From Chloroflexota bacterium (lineage in GTDB: Bacteria > Chloroflexota > Anaerolineae > Anaerolineales > Villigracilaceae), in contig JAIOOU010000007.1 in NCBI GenBank assembly GCA_021414245.1, forward strand, positions 186,001 to 250,000: a DNA stretch of 64,000 nt, given 5' to 3'. Shown one piece after another: positions 44,201 to 52,387 of this stretch (positions are counted from its first letter, which is position 1; each line of letters opens with the position of its first letter). Under the pieces are notes generated by a model. That model saw only the letters and a list, made by a program, of their open reading frames with translations. It was not told where the DNA came from and did not search any database. Made by a program: the position numbers and the translations under genes.

Positions 44201-44888
44201 CGTGACCGAACTGGCCCCCGAAGTCGAGGAGCAGCTCGCACATCACCGCGCCCAACTGCGCCGCATGGGTCCCATCAATCCGGATGCGAAAATTGAATAC
44301 GATCAGGAAAGTGAACGCTATGCCTTCATGAAGACCCAGGTTGAAGATCTGCGCAAGGCACAGGTGGACCTGAAACAGGTGGTTGCCGAGCTGGATGAGA
44401 TCACCAAGAAGGAATTTATCCGCACTTTTGATGCGGTGGACAAACAGTTCCGTGAGACCTTTGTGCGGTTGTTCGGAGGCGGGTCCGCCCGCCTGGCCTT
44501 GACCGATCCGGAGAATCTGGTCGAGACCGGTATTGAGATTGAAGCGCGCCTGCCCGGGCGGCGTGAACAGGGCCTGGCCATGCTTTCCGGTGGTGAGAGA
44601 AGTTTGACCGCCATCGCCCTGGTATTTGCCCTGCTTAAGGTTTCGCCCACCCCGGTTTGCGTGATGGATGAAGTGGATGCCATGTTGGACGAAGCCAATG
44701 TGGGACGCTTCCGTGATCTGCTGGTGGATTTGAGCAAGGATACGCAGTTCATCATCATTACGCACAACCGCAACACCGTGCAGGCTGCAGATGTGATCTA
44801 CGGGATCACCAAAGGCCGCGATTCCTCCAGCCAGGTCATCAGCCTGCGCCTTGACCAGGTGACGGATGATCTCCTGAAGAGGGGATAG
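41283..44888 (+). CDS. smc: Chromosome segregation protein SMC
   Basis: 1201 residues, the usual SMC length. N-terminal ATPase half with Walker A GPNGSGKSNIADSLRW; coiled coil (about 170-500); hinge (about 520-640, GARGALSAALDVP and GRAVLLPLDE); returning coiled coil (about 670-1010); C-terminal half with signature LSGGERSLTAIALVFALL and Walker B VCVMDEVDAMLDEAN. It compacts and segregates the chromosome with ScpA and ScpB, which are not in this window. No clear Shine-Dalgarno precedes ATG 41283; probably cotranscribed with rnc. A strong terminator follows. Confidence 0.98.
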   Translation: MPLRLKSLELQGYKTFASRTVFEFASGITAIVGPNGSGKSNIADSLRWVLGEQSYTLLRGKKTEDMIFSGSEHRARAGMAQATITFDNTEQWLPVDFSEVAMMRVAHRDGHNDYLINGQHVRLREMNELLAQAGLSERTYTILGQGLVDASLALKADDRRRLFEEAAGVGLYRARRDDALKRLENTERNLERVLDIMAELEPRIKSLERQAKRAIDFARAQADMKLLLREWYGFHWHRAQRDLTDVRETLRGQETRVRDSRNTHEKSQEGFAAFRERLSGLRAQLNSWHRQSAELHSQREAISRELAVLEERRRSLTNTQAAILSDQEHAMDELHLANERYGEAGKDLARVQLEYEEAKTQFANAQNALQTRQTERTVLEEQFAHLRTQIEELSQQRAENNARLDELRSRIESQTQKLEQTRAAIANGESVSARAKAQFETARKTREQANLALQEAEDQVLNKKSEVERIERERREALEQRTREESDHSRLKAQLEVLEQSEQSLAGYAEGARYLLDAARQSKLGGARGALSAALDVPAHLETAIAAALGDTLDAVLLDSSQLEDALNLLEADDAGRAVLLPLDERENPSLQAPGDTDCIGVAADLVNAPEDLRAAVRLMLGHTLVARDRNSARRLIKELPTHARVVTLRGEVFRGDGLVIAGRTASSSALSRPRQKREFESALAGLVALLAESNDRVERLSSQLAAAQSELVQAETDAREARVRLGETQETEQQAGLESESTQRQLDWQKSQLSQLEAEAQESASIQQKLIESQAGVENRSAEIQTQLKETSGHLNGVSADELQEQVSYWSTRVAVAEQSLTGANAKKEERAKEITRLDSRRVELTSRLQEAEDSLTGLDQEKARLRENETSLHSQIEAMRVLIEPVEKDLETAEQEEKRLQELETNAQRVFANTERSYGQVQLELMRKQEALDNLRQKITDDFGLVMFDYAADVSGPVPLPLDGMVEQLPIVTELAPEVEEQLAHHRAQLRRMGPINPDAKIEYDQESERYAFMKTQVEDLRKAQVDLKQVVAELDEITKKEFIRTFDAVDKQFRETFVRLFGGGSARLALTDPENLVETGIEIEARLPGRREQGLAMLSGGERSLTAIALVFALLKVSPTPVCVMDEVDAMLDEANVGRFRDLLVDLSKDTQFIIITHNRNTVQAADVIYGITKGRDSSSQVISLRLDQVTDDLLKRG

Positions 44889-44907
44889 GCAGCCTGCGAA
44901 GTTCAAA

Positions 44908-44950
44908 AATGAAAAACACCCGGCTCAATTTGAGCCGGGTGTTTTTCATT
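44908..44950. terminator. Bidirectional terminator between smc and the foldase gene
   Basis: A near-perfect 20-bp stem (44908-44927 with 44931-44950) and a 3-nt loop. GTTTTTCATT on the right and the mirrored A-run on the left serve both converging genes. Confidence 0.9.
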
Positions 44951-44972
44951 AAATATTTTATTGCAGTGCAGG

Positions 44973-46358
44973 TTACGGAGTGGCAGTTGCGTCAGCCGCA
45001 CCCTGGGCATCCGCTTCAGCCTGTCGGGTCTGGGCCTGGATGGCCGATTCAGTCCCCAAAGTGGAGAAGTTGGGTTCGGTGGGGATGTGTTCCTTCCAGA
45101 TATCAAAGGTCTCGACACCGTACTCGTCACGGGCGGCGGTCAGCCAATCGGTAAAGGCCTTGTCCTTGGCGGAATTGTACTGATCCGCGGTCAGGGGGCG
45201 ATTCTGTTTTGCGATCAGCTGGATGATGTGGAATCCGTACTGGCTTTGTACAGGCGTGGTGGTGTAATCGCCGGGATTCTTCAAGGCGAAGGCGGCAGTT
45301 TCAAATTCAGGGACCATGGCGCCGGCACTAAACCAGCCCAGATCGCCGCCGTTTGCACCGGAACCCGTATCCGTGGACAGGGTCCTGGCCAATTCGGAAA
45401 AATCCGCGCCATTCTTTAACTTTTCAATCACAGCCAGAGCGGTGACTTCATCGGCCACCAGAATGTGACGAGCCCAGACCTGTTCAACCGTGGCTGGGAC
45501 ATCGGCAACAATCGCGGCTTTCAGTTTTTCCTGCAGGATCTGGATCTCGAACAACCTGCGGTAGTCATCTTCCTTGAAGCCCAGTTTGGTGATTCCCTGC
45601 TGGGCAGTCTTGAACTCACTCTGGAATCCCTCAAGCGTGTAGGGCGTGGCGGTGGGGAAGGGAGTTACCTCAGGTATCTCGGTTGCGATTTCTGTCGGTT
45701 CGAGCGTGACAGTCGGCGAAGGGGATGCTTCCGCAGTGGCAGCTTCCGGGGTGGCAGTGGCAGCCAGGGTTGCGGTCGGAAGCGGGGTCTTTGTCACGAA
45801 TTTGAAGGCCTCGGCCGGGACCGGCGGGAAGACAACTTCGGTTGGCGTGGTTGTGGAAGTGGGTGTGCCGTTCGGGAAATATCCGAATGCGTCGTGCATC
45901 ATTGTGTCGATCTCTTCATCGCTTGCAGTGATGCCGCGTTTGGCGGCTTCCTGCCGGATCAGTTCTTCGTTGATCAACTGGTCCAGAACGGCCTGCCCGA
46001 TGCTCACAGGGGAATCGAGCGTGGTCTGGATCTGCTGGAGCTGGGAGCTCACATCCATGCCGAAGATCTGTGCGTATTGGGAATACTGGCCGAATTGTGC
46101 CAGCAGCTGCTGGCGCTGCATGCGCACCCGCGGCTCGAATTGATTGACAAGGATGTTGGTCTCTCCAACTTTTGCGACGGGACGCTTGAGTTGGAAGTAG
46201 TTGATGTCCAAATACCCGTACACCAGCAAAAGCACGACCGTGGTAAGAATGCCGATGAATGCATATAACACAATGCGGCTTTGCTGTTGTTCCCGTTGCA
46301 GGCGGGCAATGTGTTTCTTGGTGGTGGCAGCGGACTTTTTGCCCGGTTCGTTAGCCAT
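44973..46358 (-). CDS. Membrane-anchored peptidyl-prolyl isomerase foldase (SurA/PpiC type)
   Basis: 461 residues. One membrane helix (about 28-50) anchors it. The SurA-N-like chaperone part (VGETNILVNQFEPRVR, LDQLINEELIRQEAAKRG) is interrupted at about residues 150-235 by a Thr/Pro/Ala/Glu-rich stretch (TATLAATATPEAATAEA and similar), before the chaperone helices resume (FQSEFKTAQQGITKLGF). A parvulin domain follows: ARHILVADE, GADFSELARTLSTDTGS, GGDLGWFSAGAMVPEFE, SQYGFHIIQL. It helps fold exported proteins. ATG 46358 sits behind AAGGAGT; the frame remains open upstream without a start. Confidence 0.88.
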   Translation of the reverse strand: MANEPGKKSAATTKKHIARLQREQQQSRIVLYAFIGILTTVVLLLVYGYLDINYFQLKRPVAKVGETNILVNQFEPRVRMQRQQLLAQFGQYSQYAQIFGMDVSSQLQQIQTTLDSPVSIGQAVLDQLINEELIRQEAAKRGITASDEEIDTMMHDAFGYFPNGTPTSTTTPTEVVFPPVPAEAFKFVTKTPLPTATLAATATPEAATAEASPSPTVTLEPTEIATEIPEVTPFPTATPYTLEGFQSEFKTAQQGITKLGFKEDDYRRLFEIQILQEKLKAAIVADVPATVEQVWARHILVADEVTALAVIEKLKNGADFSELARTLSTDTGSGANGGDLGWFSAGAMVPEFETAAFALKNPGDYTTTPVQSQYGFHIIQLIAKQNRPLTADQYNSAKDKAFTDWLTAARDEYGVETFDIWKEHIPTEPNFSTLGTESAIQAQTRQAEADAQGAADATATP

Positions 46359-46470
46359 GTAAAACTCCTTCATAAAAACAGCCGGTTTGACGGGCTGCAG
46401 TTTGATAACCTGTCTGGAATGGACAACCCCGACTCCCCGTGAAAAAGGGCCAAGGTCATTAATAGAATTT

Positions 46471-46499
46471 CGGGGCATGGAAAAGAGTCCCATGCCCCG
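46471..46499 (-). terminator. Hairpin after rpsR
   Basis: A perfect 10-bp stem (46471-46480 with 46490-46499) and 9-nt loop, 19 bp past the rpsR stop. Read leftwards it is followed by AAATTCTATT, so it lacks a real U-tract. It is probably a weak terminator or 3'-end stabiliser. Confidence 0.55.
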
Positions 46500-46518
46500 T
46501 CTTTACTTGATCAGCGAA

Positions 46519-46809
46519 TTAGGAGCGGCTGTCGTCGAGGGACTTGCCGCTGAAGGGCAGAAATGCCACATGGCGGGCCTGTTTGACGGCCGCAGCCACC
46601 ACGCGCTGGTGTTTGGCGCAGGCGCCGGTCTGACGACGCGGGCGGATCTTGCCTTCTTCCGTGATGTATTTGCGAAGCAGGTCGGTCTTCTTGTAGTCGA
46701 TGACCAGCAATTTGTCCGCGCAAAACTGACAAAACTTGGGTTTGGCGAAAAACCTGCGGTCACCACCGCCGCCTTCGCCGCCACCCGAATAACTACGTTC
46801 TTCACTCAT
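46519..46809 (-). CDS. rpsR: 30S ribosomal protein S18
   Basis: 96 residues. The N-terminus is Gly-rich ([12 protein letters not shown]). The core is standard: [24 protein letters not shown], then [19 protein letters not shown] and [15 protein letters not shown]. It keeps the zinc-type CxxC pair plus a later Cys-His, as in C+ versions of S18. S18 forms a pair with S6 in the 30S platform. It is last in the rpsF-ssb-rpsR operon, 18 bp after ssb. Confidence 0.97.
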   Translation of the reverse strand: MSEERSYSGGGEGGGGDRRFFAKPKFCQFCADKLLVIDYKKTDLLRKYITEEGKIRPRRQTGACAKHQRVVAAAVKQARHVAFLPFSGKSLDDSRS

Positions 46810-46827
46810 GGTTTACTCCAAAAAAAA

Positions 46828-47247
46828 CTAGAACGGAAATTCATCTTCCGCCATGGCAGAGCCATTATCGGCGGAGGCAGATTCGACTTCCTGGGAATGA
46901 TTGTTTCCATCGCGCCGGTCGCCCAGCATCATCATCTCGTTTGCCACGATCTCCACGCTGGTGTGCTTTTGGCCTTCCTTGTCGTCCCAGCGCCGGGTTT
47001 GCAGACGCCCTTCGATGTACACCTGTTGGCCCTTGACGAGATACTGTTTGCAGATCTCCGCCAGGTTGCCCCAGGCCACTACATTGAACCATTCGGTTTC
47101 ACTGTGCCGTTCCCCGTCTGCACTGTTCCACGAACGACTCACGGCGACTGAAAAGGTGGTCACAGGTTTCCCTGAAGGAGTGTAGCGCATCTCCGGGTCT
47201 TTTCCGAGATGCCCGATGATCTGAACTTTATTTAAGCCGCGGCTCAT
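46828..47247 (-). CDS. ssb: Single-stranded DNA-binding protein
   Basis: 139 residues. OB fold: RGLNKVQIIGHLGKDPEMRY, KPVTTFSVAVSRSW, ETEWFNVVAWGNLAEICKQYL and GQQVYIEGRLQTRRW. The tail is acidic and ends in AEDEFPF, the partner-binding tip. The start at ATG 47247 follows AGGAGA; an upstream in-frame ATG would overlap that region. It sits between rpsF and rpsR, the common bacterial order. Confidence 0.96.
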   Translation of the reverse strand: MSRGLNKVQIIGHLGKDPEMRYTPSGKPVTTFSVAVSRSWNSADGERHSETEWFNVVAWGNLAEICKQYLVKGQQVYIEGRLQTRRWDDKEGQKHTSVEIVANEMMMLGDRRDGNNHSQEVESASADNGSAMAEDEFPF

Positions 47248-47299
47248 AAGAATTTCTCCTTGGTAAATAATTCCGGGCAACGCAACAATAAAGGAAACA

Positions 47300-47587
47300 C
47301 TAACTATTCGCTACAGAAAGCATGTGACGGATGATCGGTTCTTGATAACGCAGATTGCGCTCAAGATCCGAAGTGGCAGACGGGTTCATGGTCATGTTCA
47401 ACAACACGAACTGACCTTCGCGGTGCTTCTTGATGATGTAGGCCAGCTTGCGTCGGCCCCAAACATCAACCTTGTCTACCGTGCCGCCTGATTCACTGAT
47501 CCAGCCTTTAACTTTTTCGAGCACACCGTTAAAAGCTGTCTCATCCAGATCAGGCTGGATCACACAAACCAATTCATAATTACGCAT
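47300..47587 (-). CDS. rpsF: 30S ribosomal protein S6
   Basis: 95 residues, normal for S6. MRNYELVCVIQPDLDE is the canonical start, followed by VDVWGRRKLAYIIKKHREGQFVL and an ERNLRYQEPIIRHML end. AGGAGGTTTTCCCT stands before ATG 47587. First gene of rpsF-ssb-rpsR. The upstream region has a leader of some 80 nt in which an S6:S18-type autoregulatory fold could lie, but no such fold was established. Confidence 0.97.
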   Translation of the reverse strand: MRNYELVCVIQPDLDETAFNGVLEKVKGWISESGGTVDKVDVWGRRKLAYIIKKHREGQFVLLNMTMNPSATSDLERNLRYQEPIIRHMLSVANS

Positions 47588-47765
47588 AGGGAAAACCTCC
47601 TTTCCATGGGTTTGTTCCTATCCAGGCCGTGGGCCAGTTGGGAACGGAAAGCACGTTATTAAGACGTACTATTTTAGCGGGCGAAGTTTACCACAAGAAG
47701 CCTGTCTTTGGGATGCGGAACCCGCCTCAGCCCTGACCTTGAAACTGCCTCCGTCCGAGGGTGCG

Positions 47766-48827
47766 TTATCTTAAATAGATCGGGTTGCTGTAGATCCATC
47801 CGCGCAGCCGGCCCAAATACCGGCGGTAGGCTTCGATGCGATAGACTCCGGGCTCCGAGGTGATATGCGTGCAGGAGAGTTGATTCTTCCAGGTCTGGAT
47901 CAAAAGCCCGTCTTTGAATAAACGGATCTCGGCATGCGCGGGCAGCTTAGCCTGCAGGGTCACCCCGCCTTTTGCCGGGAGTTCATCGCCCATGATCGCA
48001 TTTTTGTCCTTTCCCTGTCCGCTGAAATTGAATCCGCGGGTGGGGGCGGGCAGGTCGTACCCGACAAAACAATGCCCGGCCGCCATGGCTTCATAGATCA
48101 ATTTCTTATCCCTGTTTGCTTCGCCGTTCAGGGGCTCGGAGGTCAGGACGTGTGTGTTCACAGTCCGGAAATGGAATTCGTAGGGAAAGATCACCCGGTG
48201 GATCGGTCCCAGGCTCATGTACAGGGCGTGCGCATCGGACCCGCCGATCGCCACCACCGGCCTGCCGAGTGCAAGCAGCTCATCCCATCTGGCGAGTGTC
48301 GAGGGAATGGGTTGGTGGGCTACAAGGGCGGGAAATAACGCATAAAAGGCGCCGTGCAACTTCGTCGGCACAATGGTTTTTAATTCGCTCAGCGCATTCC
48401 ATAACTCGATGCCGGTAAAATTTTGAACCGACCAGTCCACCCAGGAGATATCCACCTCCCGGAATGCCGGGGCCTCGGGATCGTCCGGGTGTGCCAGAAA
48501 AGACAACCCGCCTGCGTCCCGCACCTGGTTGATGAGTTGCTGGGGGTTGTCTGCGAAAGTGGCCAGCTCCCGCCCGGTACCGAAGACCAGCAGATGATTC
48601 TTTTGCGGGTCGCATGCCTGGTCGTGGACCTCCTCTCCGACCAGCATCAGGATCTTTTTGGTCTTCTCCTTGTAATATCCTTCAAAACCCTGCACGAGGA
48701 TATTGTGATCGGTGACGATGACCGCATCCACGCCCGCCGCGAAGGCGGCTCTGGCGATGTCCCGGTGGACTCCGCTTCCATCTGAATAGCGTGTATGCAT
48801 GTGCAAATTAACAACAACTTCCGGCAT
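47766..48827 (-). CDS. PHP-domain phosphoesterase-like protein
   Basis: 353 residues. PHP metal-binding motifs: VNLHMHTRYSDGSG (HxH and Asp), AVIVTDHN, VGEEVHD, LSFLAHPDDP and IGGSDAH. These match the trinuclear-metal PHP hydrolases. A C-terminal domain of about 90 residues (KGGVTLQAKLPAHAEIRLFKDG) looks like a beta-sandwich. The substrate is unknown. ATG 48827 has GAGG six bases before it; a TTG 69 bases upstream would add 23 residues. It diverges from secG. Confidence 0.83.
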   Translation of the reverse strand: MPEVVVNLHMHTRYSDGSGVHRDIARAAFAAGVDAVIVTDHNILVQGFEGYYKEKTKKILMLVGEEVHDQACDPQKNHLLVFGTGRELATFADNPQQLINQVRDAGGLSFLAHPDDPEAPAFREVDISWVDWSVQNFTGIELWNALSELKTIVPTKLHGAFYALFPALVAHQPIPSTLARWDELLALGRPVVAIGGSDAHALYMSLGPIHRVIFPYEFHFRTVNTHVLTSEPLNGEANRDKKLIYEAMAAGHCFVGYDLPAPTRGFNFSGQGKDKNAIMGDELPAKGGVTLQAKLPAHAEIRLFKDGLLIQTWKNQLSCTHITSEPGVYRIEAYRRYLGRLRGWIYSNPIYLR

Positions 48828-48903
48828 GAATTCCTCGATGATATGCGATTCGTTCCAGTCTTGGGGATGAAAAAGATGAAAAATCGCCCGGATCAAACCC
48901 TTG

Positions 48904-48933
48904 TTGACGATTCACTTCTTGAACAGGTATAAT
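48904..48933 (+). promoter_or_regulatory. Promoter of secG
   Basis: -35 TTGACG (48904-48909), an 18-nt spacer and -10 TATAAT (48928-48933). The start point near 48940 leaves a short leader with AAGGAGG before ATG 48964. Confidence 0.75.
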
Positions 48934-48963
48934 CTATCCGCTAATTTCAAGGAGGCATATTGT

Positions 48964-49188
48964 ATGGCTAAATTTTTGGATATTTCACTGATTATAACCT
49001 CAGTGGGTTTGATCCTCAGTGTGATCCTGCAAAGCAAGGGCGCAGGACTGGGTGGTCTGACCGGTGCGGACACGGGCGGCGTGTTCACGGCCCGCCGCGG
49101 CATCGAACGCATTCTTTTCTGGGTCACGATCGTACTCTGTGTGGTCTTCTTTGGTCTTGTGATCACCATCATCATTCTTGCACGCTAA
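48964..49188 (+). CDS. secG: Protein translocase subunit SecG
   Basis: 74 residues. Two membrane helices (about 5-23 and 50-72) flank the conserved cytoplasmic loop with LQSKGAGLGGLTGADTGGVF and ARRGIERIL. SecG assists SecYEG-mediated export. The start at ATG 48964 follows AAGGAGG; a longer frame upstream runs through the promoter and is not real. A terminator hairpin follows at once. Confidence 0.95.
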   Translation: MAKFLDISLIITSVGLILSVILQSKGAGLGGLTGADTGGVFTARRGIERILFWVTIVLCVVFFGLVITIIILAR

Positions 49189-49203
49189 TCATCACGAGCC
49201 TGT

Positions 49204-49257
49204 AAAGGCCGCCGAACCTTTGCCCTTCCCATGGGCTGCGGCGGCCTTTCTTTATTT
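49204..49257 (+). terminator. Terminator after secG
   Basis: An 11-bp stem (49204-49214 with 49239-49249) and a 24-nt loop, followed by CTTTATTT. It stands 15 bp after the secG stop. Confidence 0.7.
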
Positions 49258-49270
49258 CCATACCTAAATT

Positions 49271-50962
49271 ATGAAAAGATTACGCTGGCAGATTTTGGTT
49301 GTGGCGGTCACCCTGGTGATCGTAGCTTTGCTGTTGCTCAGCCAACAGCCGATCAGTGTTCCGGTCCTGCCGGAGGCTGCTCCGGGCGGGGTCTATACCG
49401 AAGCGCTGGTGGGATCCATGGGCCGGCTTAATCCCATGCTGGACTGGAACAACCCTGCGGACCGCGACATCAACCGCCTGCTCTTTAGCGGTCTGATGCG
49501 TTTCGATTCGCGCGGCCTGCCCGAACCGGACCTGGCCGAATCCTGGGGCGCCTCCTCTGATGGCATGCAGTACAACTTCACGATCAGACCCAACGCCCTC
49601 TGGCACGACGGTCAGCCCGTTACCACGGATGATGTAATCTTCACGATCGAAGTCATTAAAAGCTCCGGATCCCTTTTCCCTCAGGATATCAAGGATTTAT
49701 GGTCCCAGATTGAAGTCAAGCGGCTCGATGACAAGACTCTTCAATTCAAATTGCCGGAACCATTCGCACCATTCCTGGATTACGTCACTTTCGGGATATT
49801 GCCAAAACACCTGCTGGAATCCGTCCCTGCCGACCAGCTTGCCAATGCGGATTTTAATCTTAAACCGGTTGGAACCGGGCCGTACAAATTTGACCGATTG
49901 CTCACCAGCGGCGGTCAGATCTCGGGAGTGGTCTTGGTTGTCAACAAGGATTATTACCTGCCAGCCCCATTCATTGAGCAGGTCGTTTTTCGTTTTTACC
50001 CGACTTCGGCCCTGGCATTTGACGCGTATCAGCAGGGTGAAGTGCTTGGAGTCAGCCGGTTGACCGCCGATATTTTACAGGCAGCCTTGATGGAGCCGAA
50101 CCTGGCCGTATACGCCAGCCGTCTGCCTCAATTGGGACTGGTCTTCTTAAATCTGAATAATCCCACTGCGCCATTTCTGCAAAATGAAAAGGTGCGTCAC
50201 GCTCTTTTGCTGGGCATCAACCGCAACCACATCGTTTCGAAAATTTTGCAGGGACAGGCCATTGTGGCTGACAGCCCCATCCTTCAAGGATCGTGGGCCT
50301 ACTATAACGAGGTCGAGCATTTTGATTATGACCCGGACAAAGCGGCCTCCATATTAAAGGATGAAGGATATGTGATTCCCGCGGGTGGGGGGGATGTGCG
50401 CGCCAAGGACGGTCAATTCCTGACCTTTACCCTCGTACACCCTGATGATGCGGTTCACACTCAAATGGCCCAGGCAATTCAAGCGGACTGGGCCTTGATC
50501 GGTGTTCGGATCGAACTGCAGGCGGTGGCCTACGATTCCATGGTTAACGATTTCCTCACCCCGCGCAATTACCAGGCTGCACTCGCGGATTTGAACACGG
50601 CCCGCACGCCGGATCCGGATCCCTATCTGTTTTGGCATCAATCGGAAGCCACCGGCGGGCAGAATTATTCCCAATGGGACAATCGCACCGCCAGCGAATT
50701 CCTGGAAACGGCGCGCACGGCGGCTGACTTTGATACCCGCGCGCGTCTATATCGCAACTTCCAGGTTGTTTTCACCAAGGATATGCCATCCCTGCCTTTG
50801 TATTACCCTGCGTATTCCTATGGCGTGGATGCCCAGGTGCAGGGTGTGCAGGTCGCACCGATCCTGTATGATGTCAGTGACCGTCTGGCCCTGATCAACG
50901 AGTGGTACCTGGTCACGCGCCGCACCCTGGAACAAACCCAGGTCCCAACTATTCAACCCTGA
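49271..50962 (+). CDS. Peptide ABC transporter substrate-binding protein (SBP_bac_5)
   Basis: 563 residues. A hydrophobic N-terminus (about 5-25) serves as signal or anchor; there is no lipobox Cys. Family 5 signatures follow: LNPMLDWNNPADRDINRLLF, LAESWGASSDGMQYNFTIRP, WHDGQPVTTDDVIFT, VGTGPYKFDRLL and FLNLNNPTAPFLQNEKVRHAL. It should bind oligopeptides or other solutes. No permease or ATPase genes are in the window, so it is an orphan. The M20 dipeptidase gene follows 48 bp later. Confidence 0.9.
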   Translation: MKRLRWQILVVAVTLVIVALLLLSQQPISVPVLPEAAPGGVYTEALVGSMGRLNPMLDWNNPADRDINRLLFSGLMRFDSRGLPEPDLAESWGASSDGMQYNFTIRPNALWHDGQPVTTDDVIFTIEVIKSSGSLFPQDIKDLWSQIEVKRLDDKTLQFKLPEPFAPFLDYVTFGILPKHLLESVPADQLANADFNLKPVGTGPYKFDRLLTSGGQISGVVLVVNKDYYLPAPFIEQVVFRFYPTSALAFDAYQQGEVLGVSRLTADILQAALMEPNLAVYASRLPQLGLVFLNLNNPTAPFLQNEKVRHALLLGINRNHIVSKILQGQAIVADSPILQGSWAYYNEVEHFDYDPDKAASILKDEGYVIPAGGGDVRAKDGQFLTFTLVHPDDAVHTQMAQAIQADWALIGVRIELQAVAYDSMVNDFLTPRNYQAALADLNTARTPDPDPYLFWHQSEATGGQNYSQWDNRTASEFLETARTAADFDTRARLYRNFQVVFTKDMPSLPLYYPAYSYGVDAQVQGVQVAPILYDVSDRLALINEWYLVTRRTLEQTQVPTIQP

Positions 50963-51010
50963 TCCACCATTTGAATATTGCAAATATTTGGATGATTCAA
51001 GGAGCAAATC

Positions 51011-52378
51011 GTGTCTGACGCAAACAAAGCCATTGAATATGCCCACAAAAATCACGGGCGGTTTACAAAGGAACTTTCTGAATTCCTGAAAATAGAATCC
51101 ATATCCACCGATGATGCCTATAAACCGGAAGTGGAAAAGGCCGCAAATTGGGCGGCCGACCATTTGCGCGGCATCGGGATCGAGAATGTCAAGCTCCTGC
51201 CGACAGGCGGCCACCCGGTCGTTTACGGTGACTGGCTGAAGAAACCCGGCGCGCCGACGGTCTTGATTTACGGGCATTACGATGTGCAGCCTGTGGACCC
51301 GATTGAATTGTGGGAATCCTCCCCTTTTGAGGCGGTGGTCAAAGGCGATTATCTTTTTGCGCGCGGTTCCTCGGACATGAAGGGACAGGTGATGGCGACC
51401 TTGAATGCCGTCGAGTCCATCATGAGGACCGGCGACTTTCCGGTCAATTTGAAATTCCTGCTGGAAGGGGAGGAGGAGATCGGTTCCCTGAACATGGGCG
51501 GTTTTTTGCCGAAGCACAAGGATCTGTTCAAGGCTGATTTTTGTCTAAATCCGGATGCGGGTGCGATCTCCGCCGATGAACCAACCATCACCTTTGGTTT
51601 GCGTGGACTGGCTTATTTTGAAGTTCATGTGTCCGGCCCCGCCCGCGACCTGCACTCGGGGTTGTTCGGCGGTACGGTGCATAACCCGGCCCAGGCCCTG
51701 GCGGAATTAATTGCCGGGATGCACGACTCGAACGGCACCATCACCCTGCCCGGGTTTTATGATTCGGTGCGTCCCGTCACCGATCAGGAACGGGAAGCCA
51801 CCGCCAAACTGCCCACAACACCTGAGAGTTATTTGGAGCAGACCGGCGTGCCTGCCTTGTGGGGCGAAAAGGAATACACCCCTGCCTTGCGCACGGGGTC
51901 ACGCCCCACACTTGAAGTGAACGGATTGCTTTCCGGTTGGACGGGACCCGGCTCGAAGACCGTTTTGCCGGCCAGGGCCATGGCAAAGATCTCCTGCCGC
52001 CTTGTCCCGGATCAAGATCCGGCAGTGGTTCAAAAACAATTGATCCAGTACCTTGAAGAACACGCTCCCAAAACCATTATCTGGGAAGTGAAGCCCCTGC
52101 ATGATAGTCCCTGGGCGATCACTGATATCAATACCAACGGTGTTCGTGCCATGGCAGCGGCCATGGAAACAGTTTGGGGCAGGAAACCCTTGTATCGCCG
52201 CGAAGGCGGATCGATCGGTGTCGTGGCCATGCTGCAAAATATTTGCGGCGTTGAATCCGGCCTCGTGGGGGGCGGCCTGCCTGATGACAACATCCACTCG
52301 CCCAATGAACGCATGCACCTGCCGACCTGGCACAAGAACATGGATGCATTTATCCATTTCTTTTTCAACATGAAATAA
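51011..52378 (+). CDS. M20 family dipeptidase
   Basis: 455 residues. Metal sites of the M20 family: LIYGHYDVQPVDP (His and Asp), FARGSSDMKGQ with the bridging Asp, FLLEGEEEIGS with the catalytic Glu pair, CLNPDAGAI and a C-terminal DDNIHSPNER. A dimerisation domain sits near 205-380 (GPARDLHSGLFGG). It matches the CNDP-like dipeptidase branch. GTG start with AAGGAGC upstream. It lies between the peptide-binding protein and DUF1385, so peptide use is a likely role. Confidence 0.93.
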   Translation: MSDANKAIEYAHKNHGRFTKELSEFLKIESISTDDAYKPEVEKAANWAADHLRGIGIENVKLLPTGGHPVVYGDWLKKPGAPTVLIYGHYDVQPVDPIELWESSPFEAVVKGDYLFARGSSDMKGQVMATLNAVESIMRTGDFPVNLKFLLEGEEEIGSLNMGGFLPKHKDLFKADFCLNPDAGAISADEPTITFGLRGLAYFEVHVSGPARDLHSGLFGGTVHNPAQALAELIAGMHDSNGTITLPGFYDSVRPVTDQEREATAKLPTTPESYLEQTGVPALWGEKEYTPALRTGSRPTLEVNGLLSGWTGPGSKTVLPARAMAKISCRLVPDQDPAVVQKQLIQYLEEHAPKTIIWEVKPLHDSPWAITDINTNGVRAMAAAMETVWGRKPLYRREGGSIGVVAMLQNICGVESGLVGGGLPDDNIHSPNERMHLPTWHKNMDAFIHFFFNMK

Positions 52379-52387
52379 AAGGATTTA

